Translations under genes and position numbers: made by a program | From: Acanthacorydalis orientalis | Taxonomy: Eukaryota; Arthropoda; Insecta; Megaloptera; Corydalidae | DNA: 64,000 bases | Assembly: GCA_034766995.1 (NCBI GenBank) | Contig: CM068323.1 | Span: 20,692,112 to 20,756,111, forward strand | Reading direction: 5' to 3' | In this document: positions 26,440-39,812 of the stretch, piece by piece | Layout: every line of letters begins with the position of its first letter | How positions within the stretch are numbered: position 1 is the first letter of the stretch | Notes under the pieces: model-generated | Databases searched by the model: none | Told to the model about the DNA's origin: nothing | The model's input: only the letters and a program-made list of their open reading frames with translations

Positions 26440-26815
26440 ATACACACTATTCGCAATGTATTCCTGGAGTCATTTATCGCGATAACGCTCTGTTTTGTCA
26501 TTTGGCGCCGTGAATTTCATTTTGATATTTTTAAGTTCCCACACTATACTTGAATGTAAATGTATAGAATGATCGTGAAAACCGCCAACCGACCCACGTC
26601 ATATACGAAAATACGCTTTGATGAGGGTCGCGTGACTTCTGGATCAAGATTACAACATTAGTTGCGTAACATTCTTTCGTCTCCATTTGATAGTTTACTA
26701 CTATTCCGCAGCTTTGAAGTTGACCCCATGTAATCTTTAATGTTATTTACTGACCCAATTCTCCACAATGCCGCAAAGAGTCATTCCGGAAAACGCGTAC
26801 CCGAATGCAAAAACA
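26440..26815. other. GC-richer island
   Basis: Includes CATTTGGCGCCGTGAATTTC and GAGGGTCGCGTGACTTCTGG; no long ORF. Confidence 0.3.
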
Positions 26816-26820
26816 TATCA

Positions 26821-26830
26821 TATATATGTA

Positions 26831-26873
<43 letters not shown>

Positions 26874-26915
26874 ATATATATGTATGCATAAATATATATA
26901 TATATATATATATAT
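26821..26915. repeat. (TA)n compound with TATG interruptions
   Basis: 95 bp. Confidence 0.95.
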
Positions 26916-27073
26916 GTTTGAGACCAAAAAGAAAACAAATAATTGTATTTAACATAAATATTTTCAAAGCTAAGTTCAGTTTTTTTCCTCATTTAACTCT
27001 AAAGCGAATACATGGTTTGAAATTTGTTTCAAGAATGTATCTAAAAATAAATAAATTTTCTGAACGTTATATC

Positions 27074-27239
27074 TAGTGGCGCGTTATAGATTCATAGGGC
27101 CCAGGCAAATTTAAATTAGGAGGAACTATGTACAGTCCTGCACTACGGTGATGCGTTTATTAAAGATTGGTTTGGTTCCCCTCTGTTGATGGGAGGCCCA
27201 AGTAATTGTCCTTTTTGCCCATATGATTACACACCACTG
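27074..27239. mobile_element. Short hAT-like MITE (166 bp)
   Basis: Left end TAGTGGCGCG and right end complement CAGTGGTGTG are imperfect hAT-style termini. The flanks are GTTATATC (27066-27073) and ATTATATC (27240-27247), a 7/8 direct repeat of hAT length. The interior GGGCCC...GCAAA near the left and TTTTTGCCCAT near the right extend the inverted symmetry. No coding capacity. Confidence 0.65.
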
Positions 27240-27544
27240 ATTATATCTACAAAATATATTGATGACCAGTAAGATAAAATATCATACACGTACGTTTATT
27301 TGAAATAGAATATTTTCTAAAAAAAAACACATACAATATCTTATATTAAATTTGCAGAGAAATAAATATTAGTTAGAATTCATTGAAGAGGATTTATATA
27401 TTTTTTATATGCATATCAGTATACAATAATAAATTTAGATATTAAGTAGTATTGGTACAAATAAAGAAAAATAAAAAATCATCGATCACATAAAATTTAA
27501 TATAAAATTCTGAACAATATTTATTCAAGATTAAAATAAGCGAA

Positions 27545-28190
27545 ACGCGAAACCAAACACACATACGTGCACACACATGCAGACGCTTTCACAAATACAT
27601 ATATAGACGTACAATAACGTAACGGAATGTTATTGAAAGAAAACAAATAAAATTTGCATAGAATAATGGAATAAAAAAATCTGGTATACAAAAACATATT
27701 ATAAACTCTCGGGGGTCACTGACGGAAACGTTCCGGCCATACGATACGTAATAAATAGGCATTAAATCTTATAGGCACGCACACGTATCGAATTTGTATT
27801 TCGGTTCGGACAAACACGACATGTTATTCGTTCATTCCCTCTATGTATTTTCGATAATGTATATCAAATAGTACCGCTTACGTGGGTTGAAAAGCAAGGT
27901 ATTAGATCGAGATGACGATTTCTCGACGGTATAAGTCCCACTGATACTAATCTCAGATGTCAAAGTAAGGTTCTGCGACTTCCACTACGGTTCTGTTCTC
28001 GAAAACATTGTGATTAATTTTCTAAATTGTTATGATACAGTATTCAGGTCAACTTGTATGAGAATACCGATCGATCATCTTCTTAGTCTCGTCGTTTAAT
28101 CAAATGACGATAAAAAATTAGTTTCGTCTTTGTTCTTTCGGGAATTACATGATTTATAGAACGATTGTCATTGAAAGGGAGGGACTATTC
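27545..28190. other. GC-richer island
   Basis: Unique sequence with scattered CpGs and CACG words; no ORF. Confidence 0.3.
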
Positions 28191-28700
28191 TAGGACGGTA
28201 CAATAAATTAAATTAATATATAAATTCCTCACACTACCAATATACTTTAATAATATTTTCATATTTGTAAAGAAAAAGATTTCATGTTTTTTTACTTGTA
28301 AAATAAAAGTTTGAAAGTAAATACGGTTTCAAATGTGAGAAGATAAACAGAATTTCACGACTAAGAACAAATACGAGAATACAAATTTTTCGGTATTTAC
28401 CAACATTTTATCCGTTTATTTCATAGAATAATATTGCACATTTGCTACATAGCTGTAAAAAGTATTCATTTCAGACTTTATTTTAGATGTAAAATCATAA
28501 CACAGAGCCATGGTTAATAAGCTTTCATCTATCACAAACAACTGAGATTTTTCTTTTTAGTTCATATTAGAAATTTCTAAAAAGTCAACACCTAATTATT
28601 TCACTGTTTGTTATTTTTCATTTGCAGTTAAAATTCTAGATATCCATTTTACATTAAGCTTTGACATGCATAAATGTTTATAAACGATTATCATCTTTTA

Positions 28701-28988
28701 CTTTTAATCGATTAATAAATACGACTTCTTCCATTGAATTGATATTTACTTAAATAATCACTATCATTCTTATGCGATTCATTTCTGGCTGAATCTCTTC
28801 CAGCGAAATTACTTTGACCAATATTTAATTATCGAACACTATGGAGCAGAATCTTTATAACTAGAACAAACTTTTGGTTCTATTTCATTTGGATTATGTT
28901 GTTAAATATCTAATCAATACACTTTTTTCTATTCTTCTATATTCTTCTAAACTATTAACTCATACTAATTAGTTGTGTCAACAAACTT

Positions 28989-29037
<49 letters not shown>

Positions 29038-29079
29038 TAGTAAGGAAAAATACAAAAATGTAAAATTAAATAAAATCGG
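28701..29079. repeat. Tandem duplication, copy A (379 bp)
   Basis: Aligns along its length with copy B at an offset of 379 bp, sharing GATATTTACTTAAATAATCA, ATTTCATTTGGATTATGTTG, ATCTAATCAA and TGTGTCAACA. This copy carries a 42-bp TA array (28992-29033) that copy B lacks. No ORF. Confidence 0.85.
28992..29033. repeat. (TA)n inside duplication copy A
   Basis: 42 bp, absent from copy B. Confidence 0.95.
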
Positions 29080-29458
29080 TTTTTAATCAGTTAATCAGCA
29101 AAACTTCTCCCACTGAATCGATATTTACTTAAATAATCACTGTCATTCTAACGTGTGTCATTTCTGGATGACTCTCTTTTCCTGAAAACTTATTTTGAGC
29201 AATATTTAAGAACTGTACTCTATGAATCAGAATCTTCACAAATAGAAGGAACTCTTTGTTCGATTTCATTTGGATTATGTTGCTAAACATCTAATCAACG
29301 CTCGTTTTTATATTCTTCTATTTTCTTCTAAACTATTACTCCACACTAATTAAATGTGTCAACAGAATTTAATAAAACAAAGTTTATATATAAAAAAACT
29401 ATATTAATAAGTAAAGAAAAATTAAAAAAATGTAGAATTAAACAAAAATAAATATGTT
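29080..29458. repeat. Tandem duplication, copy B
   Basis: Directly abuts copy A. Many scattered substitutions and small indels show the duplication is not recent. At the position of copy A's TA array it has only GTTTATATATAAAAAAACTA. Confidence 0.85.
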
Positions 29459-29559
29459 CGGTGTAACAAAAGATCTCGGTTCATTTACCTCGAACATAAC
29501 TCGATTACTAACTGTAAATTTCATTATTCGTCTTAATTTAAGGTGTTCGTTTTGACAAA

Positions 29560-30070
29560 CTAATTACTAAACTTACTCCGCGGACAGAGAATAGTTTCAC
29601 GTGCGTACGCGTAGCACAAAGAAGCCCCTGTATCAAGTTGCGGGTTCAATTTAAATTCTGTCTGAAATTTGTTACTTGCAGACGAAGAAAAAGGGTGAAA
29701 AAAAAAACGAAACATGGACACGAAACGCACGCACACTATCTCGAAAATTTAAAACTGCAACACTCGCAATAATTAAACACGGTATCGCAAATTAAATCTA
29801 GCGATTGTAAATCTGTACGTGCGTCATGGATGAATGCGTGCGTGCGCTTTTTTGTTCTTCTTGCACAAAAATCGTAACGAGTTGAACCTTCGCAATACGT
29901 ACGTGTATTAACTGTACACGCGTTAAAAAGTCTGCGCTTTTTTTATCGACCTACGCGTGAATTGCGAATGCGGTGGACATTCGACAAAGGTCTCGAATTA
30001 TTCCGCTAACAATGACAACGTGTTACAGTCTGCACGCAAATAAATCCCTCTTTTATTATTCCCAGTTATC
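29560..30070. other. GC- and CpG-rich island with E-box
   Basis: CACGTG at 29599, several ACGCGT/GTACGT words, and an acceptor-like TTACTTGCAG near 29680. No ORF. Candidate enhancer or promoter. Confidence 0.35.
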
Positions 30071-31220
30071 CGCATACGCAGATCGATAATAAATATGTTA
30101 CGAGTGTAATTTTCAGCCATATGCATACTTTTCTATCTTACCGATACTATCATCTCCTCCATGTCATACATATTGATACATGAAATCAAAGAGTTCTTTC
30201 ATTATTAACAGTTAAGAATATTTAACAATGAAATACTTATAAATGAAATAATAATTCTATTTATATATTTCGATTAAATTTTATTAAATGAAATTATTTT
30301 ATATGAAAGCTTTATATATATATATATATTTTTTAAATATATATGTCGTATTATCAATTTCAAACAAAAATAAATTTATTCGCCACATAAAAAATTATCA
30401 CAAATACTTACAAAATTATTTAATGATTTAATTAAATCTCATGTAATTAATTTTCAGATTTATAAAGTAATTTTTACAATTAAAAATACATTTTCAAATT
30501 CTAAGCACTGAATTCAACTTTTAAATCGTATAACCATTACACCCTTTAATACAAATCTTAAAAAAAAACAACCTGTTCCTGACACGCGATCACAAAATTA
30601 GTAATTCGACATACAACCGAACCCATGTTATAAATTACCTTAGTACACCGGATGCTATATATAGTTCCCTACATTTCATTAATAACAAACTCAACGATGG
30701 TTAATTAGAAACACTTTAGAGAGGAAACCAAAAAAGCATTGTGCAGCTAGAATATTTGACAAATTTCATTTTATTCAAAATGTAAACACTTTTATTTCTC
30801 AGAAACATATATACTTCTGTATACATGTTTACTTATACATGTACTACTTAAAAGTATAAAAGTATAATTTTTTATAAAAATAAAACATATTTTATTTTTA
30901 TAAAAAACTATTAGAAATCTCTCAATGAATTAATATTTGTTTGAAATTAAATTTTTTAACACAATTATTATTCATTAATCACAAAATTACAACTGTCTAA
31001 TCTCTCATTAAACATCCCAATTATTTGCTTTTTATTTAGAGAGCATTATAAAAATATTGTAGTATTAAATTAGTAAAAGAGTGAAATGAAAAGGTCTACT
31101 CTTTTTATGTTTGATGTACTTCTACTTTAAATATTCTTTTCTATAATTTTCTTTTTGACTTCTCTTAAATCTAAACACACAACAATTTCTATTCCTGAAT
31201 ATATCCCCATAATTTAAATA
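30071..31220. other. A/T-rich desert
   Basis: Short TA run at 30313; otherwise nothing. Confidence 0.5.
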
Positions 31221-31229
31221 TAAATCAAT

Positions 31230-31293
31230 AATATATATAAATATATATATGTATATGTATATATGTATATGTATATGTATATATGTATGTATA
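31230..31293. repeat. (TA)n/(TATG)n compound
   Basis: 64 bp of alternating GTATAT and TATATG words. Confidence 0.92.
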
Positions 31294-31545
31294 GAAAAAC
31301 TAATAAATAAGAAATATAGACATATATAACCATGTATTTGTAGATTCAGTACTTTATGATCACCTTTACAAATGCGCATTCATATGTACATTGATTTCAC
31401 ATAAGGCTCATATGTCAACATCTTGAACCACAATTTGATTCTAAATAGGTAATTTATTGATTTTATTTCCGGAATTTCTTATTAAATTTGTTTTGTGTGT
31501 ATGTAAATTATTTTAATATAACGTATGTGCCTTTCATATTACTTA

Positions 31546-31550
<5 letters not shown>

Positions 31551-31596
<46 letters not shown>

Positions 31597-31597
31597 G

Positions 31598-31633
<36 letters not shown>
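31551..31633. repeat. (TA)n compound
   Basis: 83 bp with ACAT and GTAT breaks. Confidence 0.95.
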
Positions 31634-31636
<3 letters not shown>

Positions 31637-31639
31637 TTT

Positions 31640-32065
31640 ATATGGTAAACGTAATAACACAAAACGAATTAGTTCTTATTAAAATATTGTAATTTGTGAT
31701 ACAAATTTATAAATGAACACAAAGTATAAAATAATGCAGATCTTTTGATTTATAAAAAATAATGTAAATAAAATATAGACTGTTGAAACGGACACGTATA
31801 AAATATTATTTACTTTTATACGGTACGTTACTTAAGTGAAATTCGCCACGTTTTACTGATCCTAAATAACGCCCGTTTGCGAGCTTGATAACGGTCATAA
31901 AACTTGGTAGAGTTATAAAAATGGAATAATAATAACAATAATTCGGAAAAAGTGTTACTGAAAACAATGTATCATGACGGATACGTTGATAGATTAATAT
32001 GAAAACAAACTATGTAAGCATCGCCTAAAACACTTTTTTCATTACATATATAATATATATAAACT
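31640..32065. other. A/T-rich with small richer block
   Basis: A block at 31820-31910 contains CGCCACG and ACGCCCGTTTGCGAGC; no ORF. Confidence 0.35.
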
Positions 32066-32070
32066 TTCAT

Positions 32071-32094
32071 TATATATATATATATATATATATA
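32071..32094. repeat. (TA)n microsatellite
   Basis: 24 bp. Confidence 0.9.
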
Positions 32095-32249
32095 ATAGAA
32101 ATCAATTTTCATATTTTAACGAAATGAAATTTAATACAAAATTCGTTAATTATGTATAAAAATACTACTTGAAATATTATCAACAATACTGTTGTTTGTG
32201 CCAATATACTTTTGATATATAATATCCCTGACGAGTACAATAAAAATTA

Positions 32250-32622
<373 letters not shown>

Positions 32623-33252
32623 TTAACAGATCTTAACGTAAGACAACATTATTTATGGAATTTTTTGAGGCTAGAATCTATAATTACCATTCTTGACATT
32701 ATTTTCTATCTTATTTCTTATATGTTTAGATGGATTCAGAAAAAAAACAAACTATCTGCTTCTAAGTCTTTTATATATTATTGTTATTATTCTATTCTTC
32801 TATCTTTTCCTATCAATTCTTTATCATGCAAAATGGTATTTAAAATAATAAAATATGATTTTTACATAATAGTAATATCATTTTTAATAACACATCATCT
32901 AAATTTAAAGAATTGGCAAATTTAAAATACCTGTAATATTTTATTAAAAAAATATCTATTTAGTTATTTTTTAACAACTTATATATATATATATATAAAT
33001 AAAACTTTACATTTATCTCTTTGTCTAAAATTCAGTGTATTTCATTATCATTTTAATTATTTGTGAATAAAAATTATTTTTGAAAGTAGTAGCTATTAGT
33101 ATTAAATATCATTATTCATGGTTCTAATTGATTTTTTTAAATCCTCTTTTTTCATTTCTCTTATTTAAAAAACGTACACAAAAATAAATGATAATTTTTT
33201 TATATTTTCTAATTGTTCTTTATTAGGAAAAATATTTAGGATTTTTTTTTTA

Positions 33253-33257
<5 letters not shown>

Positions 33258-33287
<30 letters not shown>
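33258..33287. repeat. (TA)n microsatellite
   Basis: 30 bp. Confidence 0.92.
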
Positions 33288-33291
<4 letters not shown>

Positions 33292-33434
33292 TATAAAATT
33301 ATATTTCATCTCATACAATATAATGTTAAAATATTTGTTAATATGAAATTAATATATTTTTTTAAAAAATGAACTTCGTTATTTTACAGATAATAATAAC
33401 AAAAAAAATTCTATCATATATAGACATATAATGC

Positions 33435-33456
33435 ATATATATATATATATATATAT
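33435..33456. repeat. (TA)n microsatellite
   Basis: 22 bp. Confidence 0.88.
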
Positions 33457-33540
33457 CGCATATAACATTATAGTAATTAATGTTGTTAACTTCCGAATGT
33501 TGGACATATACATTTGTTCAACTTTTTCGATTTATATTTT

Positions 33541-33935
33541 AATTTCAACTTTTGCACACATCTCACTGGCATTTGTAGTGAGTAACGTTACGGCGTAGCT
33601 ACATATAACATATCTTTTAACTGGATTCGAAGTACGCACGGCGAACCAAGCCTAGTGACCTCTTACATTATCGCAACCGTAGAATCAAATTGGCACTACT
33701 GTATACGGGTGAAGGGTCGGTCGGTCGATAGAAATGGTGTAATCCCCAAACCTCACCACTGACCACCACACATATTTCATCTCTATCTGTTCGCATGGCG
33801 GAGCAGTTGACTACTAATCTTTCGTTTCCGTTTTTGGGATTTTCTATCGTTGACTGATTCGCGATCTCTCATTGCAGTATGTATTTACTCTCACTCACCG
33901 ATCGTGTGTTCATTTGAGGTTGTCTCTGAGTACCA
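33541..33935. other. GC-richer island
   Basis: Has GGTCGGTCGGTCGATAG and a CACCACTGACCACCAC run; no ORF, no paired transposon end. Confidence 0.3.
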
Positions 33936-33962
33936 CACACACACACATATATATATGTATGT
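33936..33962. repeat. (CA)n-(TA)n compound
   Basis: Short CA run then TA and GTATG. Confidence 0.85.
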
Positions 33963-34327
33963 GTACATAATGCAAAGTTAACGAATTTTTATAGTACAAA
34001 TAATTATTAATATTACATCCCTCTTACTAAATCCTGTATATTGTAAGTATAGATTTTTATAAAATTAATATTTGTTTATCTGTGATATTTACTAGTATTT
34101 TTAATAGTTTTTATCCTTCTTTAAATACATTTCTATAATGTATTCATAATAAATAAATATCCATTGATGAATATTCGTAAATTTACTTCATTAATCATTT
34201 ATTTTCATTGTGTATTTGCGGTGATATTTATTTTTTTAAAGCATGCATGCAAAAAACAAAATTTGACTTGATACTGGTTCAATTTGAAACTTAAAAAATA
34301 TATTTATTCATCAGTGGATCGTCAAAG

Positions 34328-34373
<46 letters not shown>

Positions 34374-36565
34374 CAAAAATGATCTTTTATTTCATAACAC
34401 ATATAATAAATACCGTAATTAGAAAAATAGTAAATTTTATTTTCTTGGTTTATTTTTAACACTTTATTTTAATAACAACAATATTTTCAATTAAAATCTT
34501 ATTAAAATCTAGCACTATTTCACTTCTTCCTTAACTAAATTACTCATCTACTTGGTGTTTCTCAACAAGACTCAATTATTTTCCAATTACCAACTATTCC
34601 AGACAGACATATTGCACCTTTTGTAAACATTAATGTTATTAAAGTTGAAATCTCTTGTTTCAATAATGCCTTTATTCGTTTCATGTTCAACGGAACGAAC
34701 AAGTAAAGTACGTAATACAGAAGAATCTTTTAATCAGTATCGAATTAAACTAGTATTAAACTAAACTTTCTTCAACGGCAAATAATCGACTCTAGTTGAA
34801 CAACGAATACGATTAACAAACTATTTCTAACCGTCTCAACATATATTATGTATCATTTAAAGTTTATAGCTTTGTCGAATGCTACTTTATCGAAGTAGTC
34901 ACTTTCTCGGAAGTACCGGATTGTAATTAAAACTAAACAATCGATAACATATTAATTAGTATATATTTTCTTGTTATCTTCTTTAAAACGTTTTCGTTTT
35001 TTTCACTAGTAGAAGTTATATATTTGTTTGCTAAAATGTTAGATATATTTAACTTAAAATTAAATAATAAAGGCAGACTGCATTTAAAAATAATATTTTC
35101 AAAGATCTTACAGATTTTCTTTATGAATTAAATTTATGTATATTCATATTCAATAAACTAATTTTAACACGAATCAAAATGATTATTATGTTCAATTTGT
35201 ACTCAAAAATTGTTTAAATATCTCAAAAAACAATAGTATATGTTTTTATATACTAATAATTGTATAGAAAACAATGTTTTACATATAAAAAAATGCTTAC
35301 ATTAAAAATATATTTGTATCGTTTATTTCTTTTATACATTACTGATTTATTTCTCAAAAAAAGTTTAATTATAATTTTATTATATATTATTATTATATTT
35401 ATTAATAAATATATTTCTCTGTAATATTAACTATTAAATATTTTTCATGTTTAATTAAAAAATCCATCAGAATTAAAAATAATATTTAACAGAAAAGAAC
35501 AATATTGTTGTTACTGAATAAAATATTTATTCTGTACAAATATTTTTTTGATAATTTAAAATTTTAAATTTGCTGTTAAATATTTAATACGCGAGAAAAA
35601 TCAAAATGTATAATTTTCATATTTTCTTCATTTCCATTTATTACAAATTTATAAAATCATATCCATTTAATAAATGTAACAACGAAAACGTAGTGATATT
35701 TTGATACCATAATTTTAAAATGTGAATATAAATATTGTACAATACATATTTATTCTTGTGTTGAATTTTGCGATAACTGATTGCAAAATTTGATTTAACT
35801 TCTAAGATAGTTTTCAGGTCTCGTAAAATACTAAAATCTGACTAGACGACATAAACGTTTATTTTATCATGAAATGTATGGATTAAGACAAGATAATAAT
35901 GGCGATCATGTCAACCCATTTCCATGAATATAATAAAATATGTGCGAGACAATATTCTTGTTGCGAAGTTTTGGCATAGAAAGTTTCGCACAAAGTTTAC
36001 TATATGAGCTAATTACAATCTAATTGAAACCACACAACGTTTATACGAAAACCATAAGAGGGAAACGTGAACTCATTTCAAACTATACGAAACTATATTT
36101 TGTTATTCGATATGGTTTCAATGAATACTGTACAAGAAAATAATTATACGTCACGATGAATATTCAACTGTAATAAAATTACCAAAATCAATAATCAGTT
36201 TAATTTCTTTTCATATATATAAGGAAGTTAATAAAAACCTACTATGTTTTAGAGAAAAAATAATACTTTAAGTATTTCTAAAATTGTTTGATATTTTACT
36301 AATGTTGGTTCTATACTGAATTATTTTATTTATTTATCCTATTTCACTTTATCTGGAACTAATTTATTTTATTCTTAAGCTTGAGTCTAAATTAACATAA
36401 AATACTATTTATTAAAAAAAGTCTATCTTTTGTGATTTTATTAATAAACGTCAATTTAAAAGAAAAACAAACAGATTGTATAAAAAAAATTTTGAACGGC
36501 ATATAAAAGTAAAATATGTACGTGTTTTTATATCCAATTTATAAAACAGTATATACATCGTTGGA
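33963..36565. other. A/T-rich desert
   Basis: One TA array (34332) and a mildly richer patch at 34660-34930. Confidence 0.45.
34332..34371. repeat. (TA)n microsatellite
   Basis: 40 bp. Confidence 0.95.
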
Positions 36566-37085
36566 TTAAAATCGTAGCATCTCTAGTGTCATCACGACGT
36601 TGATATCACAAAGGAGAGTGATCTTTCCTCTCAGTGTCCATTCGGTTTTATTAAAAGTTTACGATTTAGGTTGACTGTATTGTAAGCATACGAACGCGCG
36701 CGGGACGCAGTGTATTATTTTATTATCTGTGTGTGTGTATAATTTTTTTCGAGAACGTATTCCACGAAAAAAAAAACGAGAGAATGATATATTTACTGCC
36801 TGGTCCGTCATACTTATACATATTTTAGTGACTCGTCGGCGTAAAATTTATTCAGTTTTTTTCCCGGGGTAGAGTCGCGGAGGAACGCTTTTGTATTTTC
36901 CAAGTTTATTTTTTCGAGCGTGCTTTATGCAAAAGTAAGAAAATTAAATCGGATGAATATGTACGCTTCTTTTTATTGGAAAACGCGCATCGTTTTGTTT
37001 GTCCGCTCATGTCGAGTTTTCGTTAAACGGGATCATGTTTAGTGAACGCTCGATTCGGTTTCAAATTTTCTTGCGTTTATTTTCG
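36566..37085. other. GC-richer island, possible non-coding exon or promoter
   Basis: Contains TCTCAGTGTCCATTCGG (initiator-like TCAGT), GAACGCGCGCGGGACG, and a donor-like AAAGTAAGA near 36932. It could hold an upstream exon of the plus-strand receptor gene, but no single feature proves it. Confidence 0.3.
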
Positions 37086-37310
37086 CTCTCTGTTGATATT
37101 TGTAAAATGAAAGCAAATCAAACATCACCCATATATACCATAATGCATAATTGCATTAGAAAAATTAAATATAGAGACATATAATTGTTAAAGAGACATA
37201 TAACAGTTAATTGATTTTTGACATTGACATTATTTGAAACAGAACTCTGAATAAGCAGAAACTTGACGGATAAATAAAATCTTATTACAGCGGTAAATTA
37301 ATATAATATA

Positions 37311-37314
<4 letters not shown>

Positions 37315-37357
<43 letters not shown>
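37315..37357. repeat. (TA)n microsatellite
   Basis: 43 bp, abutting the GC-rich palindromic module. Confidence 0.95.
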
Positions 37358-37358
<1 letters not shown>

Positions 37359-37440
37359 TAGGGGCTTCGCCCACTACTCGCTTCGCTCACAAACCCCCGG
37401 GCTCGTTGAGCTCACCCACTTCTCAATTATAAACCTGTAC
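37358..37440. repeat. GC-rich module with short palindromes after a TA array
   Basis: Immediately after a 43-bp TA run comes a strikingly GC-rich block: GGGGCTTCGCCC, CGCTTCGCTC, CCCCCGGGCTCG, GAGCTC. GGGC-TTC-GCCC can form a small hairpin. Comparable CTTCGCCC modules next to microsatellites occur as interspersed repeats in other arthropods; the class here is unknown. Confidence 0.45.
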
Positions 37441-37523
37441 ATGCAACCGAATGAAACAATAAACATATTTTTAAAACCCATTATATCTATATAATTATTA
37501 TCAGATATATAACAGCGTAGTCG

Positions 37524-37525
<2 letters not shown>

Positions 37526-37564
<39 letters not shown>
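37526..37564. repeat. (TA)n microsatellite
   Basis: 39 bp, abutting the left end of the hAT-like element. Confidence 0.95.
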
Positions 37565-37567
<3 letters not shown>

Positions 37568-37872
37568 GATGGGAAAACTACGGCTCCCAAAGCCACACTG
37601 TGTGGCTCCTGAGACAATATTGGGTTTTATTGCCATTTCTCTTAAACTTTTACATTAAAAATCTATAGTATAGCATGTACCAATATTGGAATATTTTATA
37701 TATACACAGGTAATCCATTTATACATTGGTGAGTAGAGCTACTATATAGTTGTATTTTTTATTATTTTTAAATATAATTTTAACATAATATTCTCTGTGG
37801 CTTTTCAACATTCAAAAATGAATGAAAAATATTATATGTGGCTCTTATTATCGAAGAAATTGCCCACCCCTA
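37568..37872. mobile_element. hAT-like element between two TA arrays (about 305 bp)
   Basis: The left portion TGGGAAAACTACGGCTCC and the right end TTGCCCACCCCTA mirror the GGGGTGGGCAAACTACGGC terminus common among hAT elements; internal TGTGGCTC blocks occur near both ends. The left terminus lacks its first bases and abuts a TA array (37526-37564); the right terminus abuts another (37873-37896). No target duplication can be seen because both flanks are microsatellite. Confidence 0.6.
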
Positions 37873-37896
37873 ATATATATATATATATATATATAT
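37873..37896. repeat. (TA)n microsatellite
   Basis: 24 bp, abutting the right end of the hAT-like element. Confidence 0.9.
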
Positions 37897-37989
37897 TAAT
37901 TATTTACGTTTCTTCAGTAAATCTCATAAACAAAATATTGTGTTTAATAATAAAACGCGATACGGAACGACTGCTAGCACAACTTTTTG

Positions 37990-38387
37990 TGCAGAGAACA
38001 TTTTTAACGAGGTAGACTTTTCGATAATGACAAACGTAACGGTTATGTAACGATCCGATCGCGACCCTAATCAAAAAAAGATGCGTAACGGAAACGAACA
38101 TAGATTTCGAACCACCGCCACTAACCTTAATTACTTAGTTTGTACGTCTCGTACCATACCTTCGCCTCGTTCTTAATAGGCTTTTATTATTTATGTGCGT
38201 GTAAAGACGATAAGAGAATGTGTCGTTGAAACATTTATCTTGACCAACCATTTAGGCAGAACGTATGACCGCATATTATGAACGCGTCCTACCGGGTGGT
38301 ACACTTTATCTCTCTTATCTTATACACACACGGACGTATTCATACATAACGTAAATATAGTATATACACTTGGTACTAACACACACA

Positions 38388-38445
<58 letters not shown>

Positions 38446-38665
38446 TAAAAATAGTACCTATACTGTACAGATAAATAGATTGAAACGTAATGAGACGGAG
38501 ATCATTATTGCTTCACCGTGCTTTGGACGTAATAAAACCGAGACCGAGTGCGAACCGGCGCTATTAATCCATCCTGCCGAGTTACGATGAGTACGCATGA
38601 CTATCCCAGACGGATTTACTTGCTGCATTGCACTGTCCGTCCAGCAGGCAATTCCAGTTTCGTTT
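37990..38665. other. Two GC-richer blocks around a TA array
   Basis: 37990-38340 and 38460-38660 are unique and CpG-containing, split by the array at 38392. Small ORFs only. Confidence 0.3.
38392..38442. repeat. (TA)n microsatellite
   Basis: 51 bp. Confidence 0.95.
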
Positions 38666-39149
38666 ATCTTTTATACAGGAAGCACATAAACAACAATTTA
38701 GTCCAAAAAGTTCAATTAAATTGAATTAAAACGATAAAAATATTTTTTTGCAATCATATAAAATATTAAAATTGAAAAAAAGTAGTACAAGATTTAATCC
38801 TTCTAATTTAATACAAAAGTATCACGCCGTTTGATATAAATTCATATTTAAATTTGATAATATGTATTGAACTAGGGAAAATAGTTAAATTATTAAAATA
38901 TATGAAACCAGTGTCTCTGTAAAATGTTACATTTGACAAAAAATATATAATTTTTCACTTTACTACTAGAAATCTTCCTTGAAGCGAAATATTGTATTTT
39001 TAAGTCTAATAATTAATAAAATATCAAATTACTTTCAAAATGTCTTGAATATCATCTTATAATGACACAATAGATTTATAACATCACAATTGGAGTACCA
39101 AACATTTTTATTTTATAATATACAGATGTAATTATGATTCATCTACATC

Positions 39150-39197
<48 letters not shown>

Positions 39198-39400
39198 AAA
39201 TCAATTGTTATGAAATTCTAAATAAAAAAATATCTAGTTCTTGGTAACGGAAGTAACAGTATAAAATGTAAAATACATCAAAGAAAGAAAACGTATTTCT
39301 TCCTGAATATTCGAATCTGTAAAAAAGATTTTATTTTGAAAGTTAAGAACCTAGAATGTTTACAAGAAATTGTATAAAAAAATCCTAAACCAACCGTATA
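38666..39400. other. A/T-rich stretch
   Basis: TA array at 39153; nothing else. Confidence 0.5.
39153..39193. repeat. (TA)n microsatellite
   Basis: 41 bp. Confidence 0.95.
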
Positions 39401-39745
39401 GACACAGCAATGTTTTTGTCTACTATTATCCATTCGCTGAATGTTTTTTCTTCCACGATATGCTTCTCTTTTTTCGAAGATCCCTGTACATCTTCATATA
39501 CGGATGTGTTTGAAAACCGTATCTATCGAATGTGTGTAGTGCGTAAGTGTGAGTTATAGATGATCGTTCCAGACCGAAACTGGCGCTAAAGCCCCGCGAA
39601 TGGATTTTATAGACGCCGTTTTATTTGCACTGGGATACGTGCAAACTCAAAGACTGGCGCGTATTCTATATACTTTTTGAGATATCGGGCACGTCTATTT
39701 TTCTAGTTCTGTATGATCATTTCATGAATGTTATATAGATGTATG
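39401..39745. other. GC-richer island
   Basis: Unique, with CCGAAACTGGCGCTAAAGCC; no ORF. Confidence 0.3.
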
Positions 39746-39747
39746 CA

Positions 39748-39750
<3 letters not shown>

Positions 39751-39809
<59 letters not shown>
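39751..39809. repeat. (TA)n microsatellite
   Basis: 59 bp, pure; preceded by TGCA words. Confidence 0.95.
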
Positions 39810-39812
<3 letters not shown>

